Shown here piece after piece: positions 1-10,571 of a stretch of DNA of 13,055 nucleotides (the first letter of the stretch is position 1; each line of letters begins with the position of its first letter). Under the pieces are notes generated by a model. It made no database searches. It worked only from the letters and a program-made list of their open reading frames with translations, and was not told where the DNA came from. The translations under genes were made by a program, and so were the position numbers. Origin of the DNA: Methanobacterium sp. (lineage in GTDB: Archaea; Methanobacteriota; Methanobacteria; Methanobacteriales; Methanobacteriaceae); assembly GCA_030539815.1 (NCBI GenBank), contig JAUNXM010000016.1:1-13055 (forward strand). The letters are read 5' to 3'.

Positions 1-30
1 AGATCTCTAATATTTTATTAAGAATCAAGT

Positions 31-56
31 TATTACCTTCAAAAAAACAAGTAATA
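31..56 (-). terminator. Probable terminator of the GNAT gene
   Basis: On the minus strand a run of seven T (plus-strand A at 41-47) lies just after the stop codon at 61. It is flanked by an imperfect inverted repeat (31-39 with 49-56, one bulged base). Archaeal termination mainly needs the T-tract, and the small hairpin may be incidental. Confidence 0.4.
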
Positions 57-60
57 GAAT

Positions 61-966
61 TCAGGCATGCCAAGCCCTAATAATCATATTAGAACTTTTT
101 TTAAGGTGTTCTCCCTCAAAATCTTCCATAAGCATTCTCACTACACTTTTTTCAATTTTAAAATTGTGTTTTAAAAGAAGGTCAACTAAATATTGGTAAC
201 GACTGTTAACAGCCATCGAAATCTCTCCCGAACCATGAACTGCACGGAATAATCTTATCATTTCAATTATAATCTGATTTTGGTGGATATGGGGTTTCAC
301 TGCCCCCCATAAATGCAGGAAAACTTCTGGATAGAATATGAGGAAGCCTACTGGTTCATTCCCCTCTTTGGTCACTATAAGTTTTCCCCCATTTTCAACG
401 GCTAGATCAATATCTTTCTGGAAACTGACGCCTCTTAGCTCTCTTCGAGACCAAATGTCTATTTTTTTAGAAATAATCTCCCTTTTTTGGCCAGATAGTT
501 CCTGGCAAAACTCAAAGTCAAGGTTATCCACCATGGGAGAGTGTTTTTCGGGAAATGAAATGCTTTCAGGGATATTTATGATAAAAGAGGGGTTAGTGGG
601 ATGGAACCCCAGTTTATGGTAAAGACCTATGTTTTTACCTGATTCTGGGCGTACTTCAAGACCTATTACCCCACAATGCTTCCTTAAATAATCCTGGCTA
701 TGTTCAATTAACCTCTGACCAAGACCCTGTCCATGTTTGGAGGGATGGAGTCCCAATGGTCCAAGATAACCCTCATCTCCCATAGTTTTGGAAAAAGAAT
801 AGCCAACCAGCTCTCGACCATCCATCAATACAAAGCATCCGTCTTCATCACCCCTCCTGAGTCCCTGGAGGTTTTGGAGGCTTCGCGGTTCTTCGCGATG
901 GAAAACCATCTGGTCGAGTTTTATAATTTTTTCCAGATGTTCAGCTCCCATAACCGTGACCTGCAA
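61..966 (-). CDS. Two-domain GNAT family N-acetyltransferase
   Basis: This is a protein of 301 residues predicted to transfer an acetyl group from acetyl-CoA to an unknown amine. The N-terminal half (about 1-135) is a normal GNAT domain. The acetyl-CoA pyrophosphate loop is visible around residues 68-88 (LGLHP, then GQGLGQRLI), and LYHKLGF at 115-121 is the usual motif B end. Residues 140-301 probably form a second, degenerate GNAT-like domain: hydrophobic strands such as KLIVTKEGNEPVGFLIF are visible, but there is no clear acetyl-CoA loop. The start is a TTG at 966 preceded by GGAGTGA with 7 bases between. An ATG six codons in (951) lacks such a site. It follows leuS by about 60 bases on the same strand, so co-transcription is possible. 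The substrate cannot be told from sequence. Confidence 0.85.
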   Translation of the reverse strand: MQVTVMGAEHLEKIIKLDQMVFHREEPRSLQNLQGLRRGDEDGCFVLMDGRELVGYSFSKTMGDEGYLGPLGLHPSKHGQGLGQRLIEHSQDYLRKHCGVIGLEVRPESGKNIGLYHKLGFHPTNPSFIINIPESISFPEKHSPMVDNLDFEFCQELSGQKREIISKKIDIWSRRELRGVSFQKDIDLAVENGGKLIVTKEGNEPVGFLIFYPEVFLHLWGAVKPHIHQNQIIIEMIRLFRAVHGSGEISMAVNSRYQYLVDLLLKHNFKIEKSVVRMLMEDFEGEHLKKSSNMIIRAWHA

Positions 967-1028
967 TTAAATTCACTCCGTAAATTGGACAGTTTCTTTT
1001 AACATGGTTGAGATCAGGGCCCCTTATC

Positions 1029-3884
1029 TTATTCCAAGTAAATTGCTGGTTTGTAGGGTAAGGCATTTCTGGCCTTATTTTGAGGATCATAGGTTGGTTC
1101 CTGATATATTACAACTTCGGCACCAGTTTCCCTGGAAACATAATCCTGTGCATCTTTCAGGAGTTGTTTTTCATCCATCCAACCCACATAATGTATTTTA
1201 GTCATTTCCCGGGCGATCTTCTGGGCAAATCCGGCAAGTTCCTTTTTATCGTCGTGTATATTGGCCTTTATGGTACGTCCCATTATTTGGCCGATATCTG
1301 GTTTTCCAACCTCACGGGCAATGTCGAAGACGTCCCATTTCCATTTAGGGGCTAAGTATATGTGTATCTTTTCCGGCTGGCTCTGGGTTATCTTTTTTAT
1401 CTCACGAATATCATCAACCAAGCCTTGGATTATTTCTTCACCCTTGTGCACCTTTTCATCAATTAAGGCAGGGTCAGCTATGGGCCATGGTGCTTCTGAT
1501 ACGAATCCCTGTCCCCCGTGACGGTTCCACAGTTCTTCACAGGCATGGGGGGTGAATGGTGCCATTAACCGTATCCAGATACCAAGGACATAGGCCAGGA
1601 CATCAGTTATCTCCTCATGGTCCTCCTCTTTTTTGAGTTGGTGGTCCACCCTGTGGAGGTAATGGTCAATGTCCTTTTTAAAGAGGTAAAGTGATTCCTG
1701 AAGTGCTTTACGAGTCTGAAATCCTTCCAGGGCTTTAGTGGCGTCGCGTACCCTCTGGTGCACTTGGCTGATCATCCAGGCATTGATGGCCTTATCCACT
1801 TCCGGGGCTTCATTGCAGTCGCTTAACTGTATCTGGGAGCCATGGAGTTCATCCACCATGGCCGCGAATCCAGAAAACCATTCTAAACGTTTTTTAGTCC
1901 CAATTACCTCTTTTTCCCTCCAATCAAAGTCCTGCCAAGGTTCGGCTGAGGACATTAGGAATAATCGTACAACATCAGCTCCGTGAATTTTAATGGCATC
2001 CTCCAAGAGTATGATATTTCCCTTGGAAGAAGACATCTTATGCCCTTCCAGTAATCCCATTCCAAACACTACCACCCCACGAGGTCTTTTTTCCTTGGGG
2101 AATATAGCTGAATGATGGAAGATGTGAAATGAGAGGTGGTTTCCCACCAGATCCTTGGCAGATAGTCTCCAGTCCAGCGGGTACCAGTAGTTGAATTCTT
2201 CCTTCATACCCCCGGGTATGTTGGTTTTGGTGGTTGGTTTACCCAGAAATACATGATCAAAGAATTCCTCGTCCAGTTCCTCAGGGTCAATGTTTTTCAG
2301 GTGGGGGGCTATGGTGTAATAGCTCATGTAGATGGTGGAGTCGCTGAGGGGTTCGATTAACCACTGGGGATCCCAGGGTAGGGGTGTTCCCAGGCCTATC
2401 CTCCGTGCGCAGGCCCAGTCATGGAGCCAGTTCAGATAGTACTGGAAGTTGGACCGTATTTCTTCGGGCACGGTTTTCATCTTGGAGAGGGTGTTCTGAG
2501 TGGTTTGGGTCCATTCCTCATCAGAGTACTTGAGGAACCACTGGTTGTCCAGTATCTTAACCACACACTCAGTACCGCATCGACAGATCACTGGTTTTTC
2601 CGCGAATTCGTGCATTATGTCCCCTTTACCCGCTTCCAAGAGATTTTCTTTAATGACATCCCTTGCTTCTGGCACCCTCAGGCCAGAATAATCAGTGACA
2701 TGTTCATCCATAACTCCCTTAGCGTGTTCCAGTTTATACATTTCATTGGTGGCATCCTTGAGTTTAGAGTCTTCCTGACTTTTAACACCCATCTGATCCA
2801 CCATCTCCACTGCAGGGTGTTCACCGAATCCTTTGAGACGTATAAGTCCTATGGGTTGGATTTTTTCCACTTCTTCTTTTATACCATATTTTTCCAGGGT
2901 TTCTGCATCATTTTTAAGATCTACCAGGGCTATGTAATCTGCAGGAGCATGGGCGGGTACGGAGTAAACCACCCCGGTGGCATAATCAGGGTCTACAAAT
3001 GATGCAGGTAGAATGATGTGCTGTTGCCCGGTCACCGGGTTTTTCACGTACTGGCCGATTAAAACCAGGGCATCCACATCTTCAATTAGCTCCAGATCGG
3101 TTTTTTGATTTAAAAGGTTGTAATATGCTTTTTTACTAATAATCCATTCTTCTCCACTACTTTTGACCTTTACGTATTCTTCAGAAGGGTTAATCCACAA
3201 ATTAGTGGCTCCGAATAAGGTTTCTGGACGAAAAGTGGCGGCTACCAGATACTTTTCTCCCATTTTGAATTTGATGAGGGTTAACTCGTTAATGGCCACC
3301 CCTTCTCCTTCCAGGAGGTCATGATCACCTACCGGGTTTTCATCATCAGGACAGTACTTTACTGGGTGGGCTCCACGGCGTACCAGTCCTTTTTGTTTGA
3401 GTTTTTCAAACTGCCAGGTTATGAACTTCTGGTAGTGAGGGTCAATGGTAGTGAATTCACGCCTCCAGTCTATAGAGAATCCCAGGTGGGTCATGACGTT
3501 ATGGTACTCTTCACTGAAGTATTTGACAATGTAGTTAGGGTCGGTGAATTTGTTAAGCTCGTTTTCGGGTACATTATGAACGTTCTGGTAGATGTCCAGA
3601 GTCCAGGGATCCCTTCTACCGATACGTTTGGCTATCCCGATAACTGGAGCTCCGGTAACGTGCCAGCCCATGGGGAATAATACATTGTATCCTTGCATTC
3701 TCTTAAAACGAGCATAAACATCCGGCACAGTATAGGTACGACCGTGGCCCACGTGCATGGCCCCACTAGGGTAGGGGTAGGCTACAGTTAAGAAGATTTT
3801 TTCACGATCATCAGGATTAGATTGGAATATTTTTGATTTCAGCCATTTCTTCTGCCATTTCTCCTCAATTTTAATATCTGTCAC
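1029..3884 (-). CDS. leuS: Leucyl-tRNA synthetase (archaeal type)
   Basis: Class Ia synthetase that charges tRNA-Leu with leucine in the cytoplasm. Numbered from the chosen GTG start (951 residues), the ATP-binding HIGH motif is HVGHG at 44-48, after AYPYPSGAM. The KMSKS motif is KMSSS at about 616-620. The CP1 editing domain inserted between them shows [12 protein letters not shown] at about 217-228 and HAPADY at about 312-317 with its conserved Asp. The C-terminal anticodon-binding helical region follows. The layout and length fit archaeal/eukaryal LeuRS. The frame stays open to an upstream ATG at 3941, but GTG at 3884 directly follows GGCGGTGAT and gives an N-terminus ([10 protein letters not shown]) like those of relatives, so the extra 19 residues are probably not translated. 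The zinc-finger-like site KYCPDD keeps only one Cys. Confidence 0.97.
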   Translation of the reverse strand: MTDIKIEEKWQKKWLKSKIFQSNPDDREKIFLTVAYPYPSGAMHVGHGRTYTVPDVYARFKRMQGYNVLFPMGWHVTGAPVIGIAKRIGRRDPWTLDIYQNVHNVPENELNKFTDPNYIVKYFSEEYHNVMTHLGFSIDWRREFTTIDPHYQKFITWQFEKLKQKGLVRRGAHPVKYCPDDENPVGDHDLLEGEGVAINELTLIKFKMGEKYLVAATFRPETLFGATNLWINPSEEYVKVKSSGEEWIISKKAYYNLLNQKTDLELIEDVDALVLIGQYVKNPVTGQQHIILPASFVDPDYATGVVYSVPAHAPADYIALVDLKNDAETLEKYGIKEEVEKIQPIGLIRLKGFGEHPAVEMVDQMGVKSQEDSKLKDATNEMYKLEHAKGVMDEHVTDYSGLRVPEARDVIKENLLEAGKGDIMHEFAEKPVICRCGTECVVKILDNQWFLKYSDEEWTQTTQNTLSKMKTVPEEIRSNFQYYLNWLHDWACARRIGLGTPLPWDPQWLIEPLSDSTIYMSYYTIAPHLKNIDPEELDEEFFDHVFLGKPTTKTNIPGGMKEEFNYWYPLDWRLSAKDLVGNHLSFHIFHHSAIFPKEKRPRGVVVFGMGLLEGHKMSSSKGNIILLEDAIKIHGADVVRLFLMSSAEPWQDFDWREKEVIGTKKRLEWFSGFAAMVDELHGSQIQLSDCNEAPEVDKAINAWMISQVHQRVRDATKALEGFQTRKALQESLYLFKKDIDHYLHRVDHQLKKEEDHEEITDVLAYVLGIWIRLMAPFTPHACEELWNRHGGQGFVSEAPWPIADPALIDEKVHKGEEIIQGLVDDIREIKKITQSQPEKIHIYLAPKWKWDVFDIAREVGKPDIGQIMGRTIKANIHDDKKELAGFAQKIAREMTKIHYVGWMDEKQLLKDAQDYVSRETGAEVVIYQEPTYDPQNKARNALPYKPAIYLE

Positions 3885-3983
3885 TAAATCACCGCCATAA
3901 TAAGGTTTAATTTGGTAAAAACTAATGATTATTTCGTACATTAATTTTAATTAATAATAGATTTTAAATCAATAAGAAAAGTT

Positions 3984-4301
<318 letters not shown>

Positions 4302-4409
4302 TTTAAACAACTCGGACTGCTTGCATTCATAGAGATACTTATTGTTAATTATTTCACTATTTTTCCCGTGGGCATAATCCAATTGAAATTAAATTAAAAA
4401 CTAACTGAA

Positions 4410-5219
4410 TTAACGAATTATGGGAGGTATAGGGGGCATTATTGATTTGTGTTCAGCATCCAGCATCATTACCTTAACCCGTACCACTTCATCCAACTTT
4501 ATCAGTAATTTATTAGCTGTTTCGTCCTCTTTTATCCCTTTTTCAGTCAACAAGTAAAGGATTTTATCCAAAATATCGTATTTGATCCCCAGATCTTCCT
4601 CATCAGTTTGTCCAGGCCATAAACCAGCGGTGGGATCCTTGTGGATGATATTCCCATCCACACCAACATAACTTGCCAACCTGCGAACATCAGTTTTGTA
4701 TAAACTCCCAATAGGGAGTATATCCACACCACCATCACCATATTTAGTGAAATAACCGACCAGGAGTTCAGTTCTATTACCAGTACCCACTACCAGACGA
4801 TTTAAAGCATTAGCATGGAAATAAAGTATGACCATCCTCATTCGTGCCTTAAGATTTGCTCCGGCAAGTTTATAGTTTTTATCATTCGCTGAACGACTGC
4901 AAATATCCTGAATTGGTTCGATAAGAGGATCAATAGGGATTATTTTGTATTTTATTCCCATTTCATCTGCTAAACTTACTGCATCATCCACATCATCCTT
5001 ACTGGTGGTCTGGCTGGGCATGATAAGGCCCAAAATTTTATCCTTGTGTACCACCTTAGCACAAAGCTTGGCTGTGGTGGATGAATCTAACCCCCCACTG
5101 AGACCTATAACCAGACCCTGAGCATTGGATTCGATCAATGAACTTTCAATAAAGGCAGATATCTCTCTTGACACCCTTTCCACATCTAACACCGGTAATA
5201 TCCCATTATTATCATCCAT
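4410..5219 (-). CDS. nadE: NH3-dependent NAD(+) synthetase
   Basis: Last step of NAD biosynthesis: deamido-NAD plus ATP and ammonia gives NAD, AMP and pyrophosphate. The protein (269 residues) has only the synthetase domain and no nitrilase-type glutaminase domain, so it should use free ammonia. The PP-loop is SGGLDSS at 41-47. [20 protein letters not shown] at 145-164 and [16 protein letters not shown] at 196-211 are typical NadE signatures for the deamido-NAD and ATP sites. The ATG at 5219 is preferred because AGGTG lies 6 bases upstream. A GTG at 5228 in the same frame overlaps that site. It is the first gene of the minus-strand group nadE-cutA-leuS-GNAT and is divergent from the ATPase gene at 5550. 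Confidence 0.96.
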   Translation of the reverse strand: MDDNNGILPVLDVERVSREISAFIESSLIESNAQGLVIGLSGGLDSSTTAKLCAKVVHKDKILGLIMPSQTTSKDDVDDAVSLADEMGIKYKIIPIDPLIEPIQDICSRSANDKNYKLAGANLKARMRMVILYFHANALNRLVVGTGNRTELLVGYFTKYGDGGVDILPIGSLYKTDVRRLASYVGVDGNIIHKDPTAGLWPGQTDEEDLGIKYDILDKILYLLTEKGIKEDETANKLLIKLDEVVRVKVMMLDAEHKSIMPPIPPIIR

Positions 5220-6524
<1,305 letters not shown>

Positions 6525-6529
6525 AACTT

Positions 6530-6597
6530 CTTTTCTAATTATCTCTTTATTTTTAACAAATAAATCTCTTTATTTTTAATTATAAGGCCTATTTTTT
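6530..6597 (+). terminator. Tandem T-tract terminator after the ATPase gene
   Basis: Several T-runs follow the stop codon. The 16-base string ATCTCTTTATTTTTAA occurs twice, at 6541-6556 and 6564-6579, followed by a run of seven T at about 6592-6598. This is the expected form of an archaeal oligo-T terminator, here doubled. Confidence 0.5.
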
Positions 6598-6682
6598 TGT
6601 TATCATCCGTTTATTTTCCATGTTACAGAACTTAAAAAAATATAACACAACTCCCGTATTAAAAACATATCTCCAGCACTTG

Positions 6683-6692
6683 AAATAAAAAG
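6683..6692 (-). terminator. T-tract after the TetR gene
   Basis: Read on the minus strand, a CTTTTTATTTC stretch lies about 20 bases after the stop codon of the TetR-type gene. It is short, so this is only a weak call. Confidence 0.3.
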
Positions 6693-6709
6693 ATATCGTG
6701 GATTCCGCC

Positions 6710-7270
6710 TTAAGGAAGAGTTTCAGCATTAAAAAGTTTTATTACGTTCTTAATGAATCCTTCCAGGGCCTGGTCATAATTGAACCAATCCTGATTATGA
6801 TGTTTGGTCTGGCTGATCATAAAGGTGTAAGAATACAGGGAAAGTGCCATTGCATTGTAGTCCACTTCCCGGCCAGGAAGGTTTTCTTCCAAGTATTTAC
6901 TCATATATTTCACAAATTCAGCCAGCATCGGGTCTGTGTTGCCACTTTTTTGAGTGTTGGAAAGGGAAATAAATTCATAATGATCCTTGGCTATCCTGGC
7001 CATGTCGGTAATTAAGGTTCTTAAAAAAACATCAGGTTCCTTGGAAACATTAGCGGCAAGGGCTTCATCCACATCTTCTTTTACTTTCACTATATTTTGA
7101 TTTAAAACCTTGTTAAAAAGATTTTCTTTTGTTTTAAATTTTCTGAACAAAGTTAATTCACTGAAACCCGCATTTTTTGCTATTAATCTAGTTGTAGCAC
7201 CCTTATATCCTTTTTCGGCAAATATTTCCAAAGCCGCATCTAAAAATTTCTGTTCAGTTTCATCTACCAT
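6710..7270 (-). CDS. TetR/AcrR family transcriptional regulator
   Basis: DNA-binding one-component regulator of 186 residues. The N-terminal TetR helix-turn-helix is clear: [23 protein letters not shown] leads into the recognition-helix region [17 protein letters not shown] (about residues 13-52). The rest is a helical ligand-binding and dimerisation domain ending in [19 protein letters not shown]. The start was set at the ATG at 7270, since the only upstream candidate in frame is a TTG at 7282 and neither has a strong ribosome binding site. It stands alone, convergent with the Get3-type ATPase gene. Its target may be itself or the zinc phospholipase-like gene upstream (7569-8156). The ligand is unknown. 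Repeated TTAACCAG boxes in its upstream region are possible operator half-sites. Confidence 0.92.
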   Translation of the reverse strand: MVDETEQKFLDAALEIFAEKGYKGATTRLIAKNAGFSELTLFRKFKTKENLFNKVLNQNIVKVKEDVDEALAANVSKEPDVFLRTLITDMARIAKDHYEFISLSNTQKSGNTDPMLAEFVKYMSKYLEENLPGREVDYNAMALSLYSYTFMISQTKHHNQDWFNYDQALEGFIKNVIKLFNAETLP

Positions 7271-7568
7271 GTTTACAAGCAACCGTTATTTCCACGTTTT
7301 CCCTTGATTTTTAACCAGAGGATAATAAAAATAATTCCCCTACCCCACTGGCTTAACCAGCAACCCCCATCAATCAATAAATATTATTTTATTATCATAT
7401 ATAGAGTTTTTGGACTTTATACTACTAATAGCCAGTTATTTATGTTTTTCAGGTAAATTATTATAAGTTAATTATTAAAACAAAAATTTCCAATTCCATT
7501 CCCTAGTTATCATCAATCCAAAGTTTGATATACTTTCAATAAATCTAGAAGTTAAATAGGAGTTTAAC
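7271..7568. promoter_or_regulatory. Upstream region of the TetR gene
   Basis: No gene was seen in about 300 bases. A TATATATG box A for the TetR gene lies on the minus strand at 7396-7403, which would give a leader of about 100 bases. The leader holds TTAACCAG twice (7311-7318 and 7353-7360, 42 bases apart). The second copy is part of the small inverted repeat CTGGCTTAACCAG (7348-7360). A T-run on the minus strand near 7482-7487 may end the phospholipase-like transcript. Confidence 0.4.
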
Positions 7569-8156
7569 CTAGTAAACTGCATTATGAACAGCGATAGAAG
7601 ATAAATCTGCTGCTTTATTAAGACAGTGCTGAATATGCACATCATCACCAGTATTCAGCCATGAATTCCATGCATTTTTGCTCATCTGATCACAGAATGG
7701 TAGTTCACTACTCCAATCACCACATTTATCAGTTAAGTGAGGTTCAAGGATTATGGCCTGCAACTCGCAACTGGTGTGATCATATCCCGAATTACCACCT
7801 GAATGGGGCGGGCATACGCTATCTGAGATGTAATGAGTTGCTACACCAAAACAGTAGCTGGCTTGTTTATAATCACCATTTTCATAATATTCACTACCTT
7901 TTTGTAACCAGTGATTGGCTTTTTCTTTACTGGCAGGGTAGTGATGATGCTGGAAGTCAAAAAACTTATAATCCGGATCATCAGCCCCATTTAACATTTC
8001 TGCAAGGTTCAGTTTTTCTTGGGCCTCAGCAGGGAGCGAGTAGTAAACTTCCTCGACAATAGCATAATGATTGGGGGCTGCCCAGGCAGATACTGGTTGT
8101 AGTATTGTCAGGAAGATGGTAAAGGTGACAACAATCATTATCAGGTTTCTTTTCAT
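7569..8156 (-). CDS. Secreted zinc-dependent phospholipase C-like protein
   Basis: This protein of 195 residues is predicted to be exported and to bind three zinc ions in the manner of Bacillus PC-PLC and S1/P1 nuclease. The N-terminus MKRNLIMIVV plus hydrophobic core ends in QPVSA, a signal-peptidase site, so the mature protein would begin with W25. In PC-PLC the mature Trp1 itself binds zinc. Other ligand candidates are H30, an Asp in GADDPD (58-62), one His of HHH (70-72), then H108-xxx-D112-xxxxx-H118 in ATHYISDSVCPPH, and H127-xxx-E131. Six Cys (102, 115, 130, 145, 155, 178) could form disulfides outside the cell. It is shorter than PC-PLC (about 245 mature residues). The ATG has GAGGA just upstream. 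It is divergent from the membrane protein gene at 8373. The substrate is unknown: a phospholipid head group is only one option, because archaeal lipids are ether lipids. Confidence 0.85.
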   Translation of the reverse strand: MKRNLIMIVVTFTIFLTILQPVSAWAAPNHYAIVEEVYYSLPAEAQEKLNLAEMLNGADDPDYKFFDFQHHHYPASKEKANHWLQKGSEYYENGDYKQASYCFGVATHYISDSVCPPHSGGNSGYDHTSCELQAIILEPHLTDKCGDWSSELPFCDQMSKNAWNSWLNTGDDVHIQHCLNKAADLSSIAVHNAVY

Positions 8157-8372
8157 GTTTCCTCGAAATTCGGATAAATTTTTTTAAAAGCAGTATTTTT
8201 ATCTAGTAAAAAATGTGTAGTGAGTACTCATATTTAAACATATGTGAGACGTCCGAAAAAATCAAATCCATGTTAAAAATTAGATTCCATGGATTTAATG
8301 TACCTTGAATAACTAAATTAAAGTATTAAACTGGATAAAATAGTATAATGATCAATTCACGGTGATGTATAA
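8157..8372. promoter_or_regulatory. Divergent promoter region between phospholipase-like and membrane protein genes
   Basis: It contains no gene. Two inverted repeats are visible: CATAT/ATATG arms at 8229-8244, and a perfect 9-bp pair (8264-8272 with 8288-8296, 15-base spacer). A minus-strand box A candidate overlaps the first (TTTAAATATG). The plus-strand gene has GGTGAT at 8361-8366 as ribosome binding site, and TATA-like strings lie around 8336-8350. Confidence 0.4.
8264..8296. repeat. Perfect 9-bp inverted repeat, possible operator
   Basis: AAATCCATG at 8264-8272 is mirrored by CATGGATTT at 8288-8296. The centres of the arms are about 24 bases apart, a little over two helical turns. The position between two divergent genes suggests a site for a dimeric regulator, perhaps the neighbouring TetR protein. 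This is unproven. Confidence 0.4.
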
Positions 8373-9086
8373 ATGCATGAAAAAGCATGCCCCCTTTATT
8401 TGAAAGAAATTCCCACTTGGAAACGGTTCTTAAGAGGTTTTTTAAGAATAATCATCCTGATTAACGCAGCTTACCATGTCATATTCGGTGAGGTTTTTTT
8501 TGGATTTTTAGCGCTGATAGCCCTTACAATTCTCCTGGTTCCCCGATTTTTTACAAAAAACAAGATATGTGTAGTGCCAGTGGATATAGAGATATTATTT
8601 TTAATTGTGATATTTTTTGAGTTGATAGTAGCTGATGCCTACAGTTTTTACAGCCTTGTACCGTATTATGATAAGTTCATGCACCTCCTAGTCTCTTTCA
8701 TTGTTGGATTAGTTGGAATGATGATTATTTACACATTCTACGCACTTGGAAAGCTTCAAGCCAGTACAGGAGTGATGTTTGCCCTTATTGTTTTAATAAC
8801 CATGGGATTGGGAGCTGGTCTGGAGATGGCAGAATATTTCTACGATCAAATTCTGTATCCATTAATTGGCCTTTACCTGCCCACTGGACTCACCCAGGGA
8901 TCCATGGTGGCATCACCTTTAGCAGACACCATGGAAGATCTATTTGTGGATACATTGGGAGGTATACTGGGAGCAGCAATAGGCATTGTTTTAATTAAAA
9001 GAGAAAAGAAAAAGGGAAGAGAACTGGAAGTATTGGATGAATTGGAAACCCTTGCAGGAATAAATAACCAAGAAGATAAGGAATAA
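8373..9086 (+). CDS. Multi-pass membrane protein, DUF2238/VanZ-like
   Basis: Integral membrane protein of 237 residues with about six hydrophobic segments: roughly 23-38, 41-57, 72-88, 104-124, 134-152 and 193-208. Charged residues sit at the ends of the helices in a pattern recalling the DUF2238 (YjdF) family: YYDKFMH (98-104), GLEMAEYF (149-156), and DTMEDLFVDTLGG (185-197). These His, Glu and Asp residues may form a polar or metal site in the membrane. The C-terminal tail (209-237) is charged and cytosolic, rich in Lys and Glu. The ATG at 8373 has GGTGAT 6 bases upstream. It is divergent from the secreted phospholipase-like gene. The biochemical function is unknown and the family assignment is from memory of motifs. 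Confidence 0.8.
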   Translation: MHEKACPLYLKEIPTWKRFLRGFLRIIILINAAYHVIFGEVFFGFLALIALTILLVPRFFTKNKICVVPVDIEILFLIVIFFELIVADAYSFYSLVPYYDKFMHLLVSFIVGLVGMMIIYTFYALGKLQASTGVMFALIVLITMGLGAGLEMAEYFYDQILYPLIGLYLPTGLTQGSMVASPLADTMEDLFVDTLGGILGAAIGIVLIKREKKKGRELEVLDELETLAGINNQEDKE

Positions 9087-9156
9087 TCAACGATCCATCA
9101 TCTGAGAGTTAAATGGTTGTGGTAATATAGATTATAAAAGAATCCGCAATATTTCA

Positions 9157-9321
9157 GTGGCTTTTTCAGTATTCCTAATTATTGTATTGATTTTCAGCTT
9201 TTTAGCAGGATTACTAGGTGAAACATCATCCACAGGCCCTATTAAAATATTTTCATGGGTTATTGGTTCGTTGATCGCCTTTAAGATATTTGAAATCTTG
9301 TCGGATGAAAATAATAAATAA
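9157..9321 (+). CDS. Small two-helix membrane protein, start uncertain
   Basis: A short frame downstream of the DUF2238-like gene encodes at least 54 residues with two convincing membrane helices: FSVFLIIVLIFSFLAGLLG and, after GETSSTGP, IKIFSWVIGSLIAFKIFEIL. It ends in a polar SDENNK tail. The frame is open from 9106, but no ATG, GTG or TTG lies upstream of GTG 9157, which falls at the edge of the first helix and has no ribosome binding site. The upstream codons (from ATA at 9127) read D-Y-K-R-I-R-N-I-S, a natural basic lead-in to a membrane helix. The true start may therefore have been ATG, now ATA, or initiation is at ATA. It is not recognised as a known family. Hydrophobic pattern and codon use support coding; expression is uncertain. 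Confidence 0.45.
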   Translation: MAFSVFLIIVLIFSFLAGLLGETSSTGPIKIFSWVIGSLIAFKIFEILSDENNK

Positions 9322-9480
9322 GGGTTCTCTTAAAAAAGAGTTCCTAAAAAAGGTTCTGTTGAAATAAAAAAATAGTTTCTAAAAAAGGTTCTGTTGAAAT
9401 AAAAAATAGTTTCTAAATTACAAAAGGGTTTTCAATCAAAAAAACCCATTTAATGACCTAATTATATTTTTGGTGATTGA
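9322..9480 (+). promoter_or_regulatory. Terminator-like and leader region before the cupin gene
   Basis: It holds a 5-bp stem (CTCTT/AAGAG, 9327-9340), then the tandem repeat at 9341-9417, then a 7-bp inverted repeat GGGTTTT (9426-9432) with AAAACCC (9441-9447). A TTATATTT string at 9462-9469 lies too close to the ATG to be its box A. The cupin ribosome binding site GGTGAT is at 9472-9477. Confidence 0.4.
9341..9417. repeat. A-rich tandem direct repeat (two copies plus a fragment)
   Basis: A 34-35 base unit occurs at 9341-9375 and again at 9376-9409. It differs by one substitution and the length of one A-run, and is followed by an 8-base partial third copy (9410-9417). Each unit contains AAAAAAGGTTCTGTTGAAAT. 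It lies between the small membrane ORF and the cupin gene and contains no ORF. Confidence 0.85.
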
Positions 9481-9846
9481 ATGCGGATAAAGTCTCTTAA
9501 AAATTGTGAATACTTTCAAGTAGCCGATAAAACTGTTCTTTGTGAGCTTTTACATCCTAAAAATGAAAATATTGAAATGGGTTGTAGTGTGGCCCACGCC
9601 ATCATCCAACCAGGAAAGGCATCTTTACCCCACAAATTGAAGAATTCATTAGAAATTTACTACATAATTGAAGGTGAAGGTAGAATGCACATCAATACTG
9701 AATCAAGTGATGTTAAACCAGGGGATGCCATCTACATACCTCCAGGATCATCCCAGTGGATAGAGAACACTGCGAAGAATAATTTAAAGTTTTTATGCGT
9801 GGTAACCCCACCCTGGCAGGAGGAAGATGAGGAAATGTGTGGATAA
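9481..9846 (+). CDS. Small cupin-domain protein
   Basis: Single-domain cupin of 121 residues. Cupin motif 1 is PGKASLPHKLKNSLEIYYIIEGEG (about 44-67) and motif 2 is PGDAIYIPPGSSQWIENT (80-97). Of the usual metal ligands, H51 and E58 remain. The second His of HxH is replaced (HKL), and the motif 2 His is replaced in SSQW. Metal binding may thus be altered or lost, as in several archaeal cupins with an xQWIEN motif 2. The protein ends in an acidic, Cys-containing tail (EEDEEMCG). The ATG follows GGTGAT with 3 bases between. It is convergent with cbiE. The function is unknown: members can be isomerases, sugar-binding or regulatory proteins. Confidence 0.85.
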   Translation: MRIKSLKNCEYFQVADKTVLCELLHPKNENIEMGCSVAHAIIQPGKASLPHKLKNSLEIYYIIEGEGRMHINTESSDVKPGDAIYIPPGSSQWIENTAKNNLKFLCVVTPPWQEEDEEMCG

Positions 9847-9887
9847 GTGAATAAAATAGTGAATAAATTCTTCCCTTAAAAAATAAA
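9847..9887. terminator. Short convergent gap between cupin and cbiE
   Basis: Only 41 bases separate the two stop codons. GTGAATAAA occurs twice (9847-9855 and 9860-9868). Minus-strand T-run TTTTTT (plus A at 9879-9883 region) after cbiE is a plausible terminator for that gene. Confidence 0.3.
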
Positions 9888-10511
<624 letters not shown>

Positions 10512-10563
10512 CTGTAATTGCTCCTATTCTAAATATTAACTGTAATAATAGAGGATAGTACTT

Positions 10564-10571
10564 TATTTATA
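10564..10571 (-). promoter_or_regulatory. Box A (TATA) of cbiE
   Basis: On the minus strand TATAAATA lies about 53 bases before the ATG. Transcription would start near 10540, leaving a leader of about 28 bases that contains the AGGAG site. This is the best-placed archaeal promoter in the window. Confidence 0.5.

Noticed and set aside
2421..3002. 193-codon open frame on the plus strand
   Set aside because: It lies fully antisense to leuS, whose motifs are intact. The translation has no recognisable domain and no ribosome binding site.
9322..9480. CRISPR array
   Set aside because: The two repeat units are directly adjacent with no spacers, so this is a simple tandem duplication.
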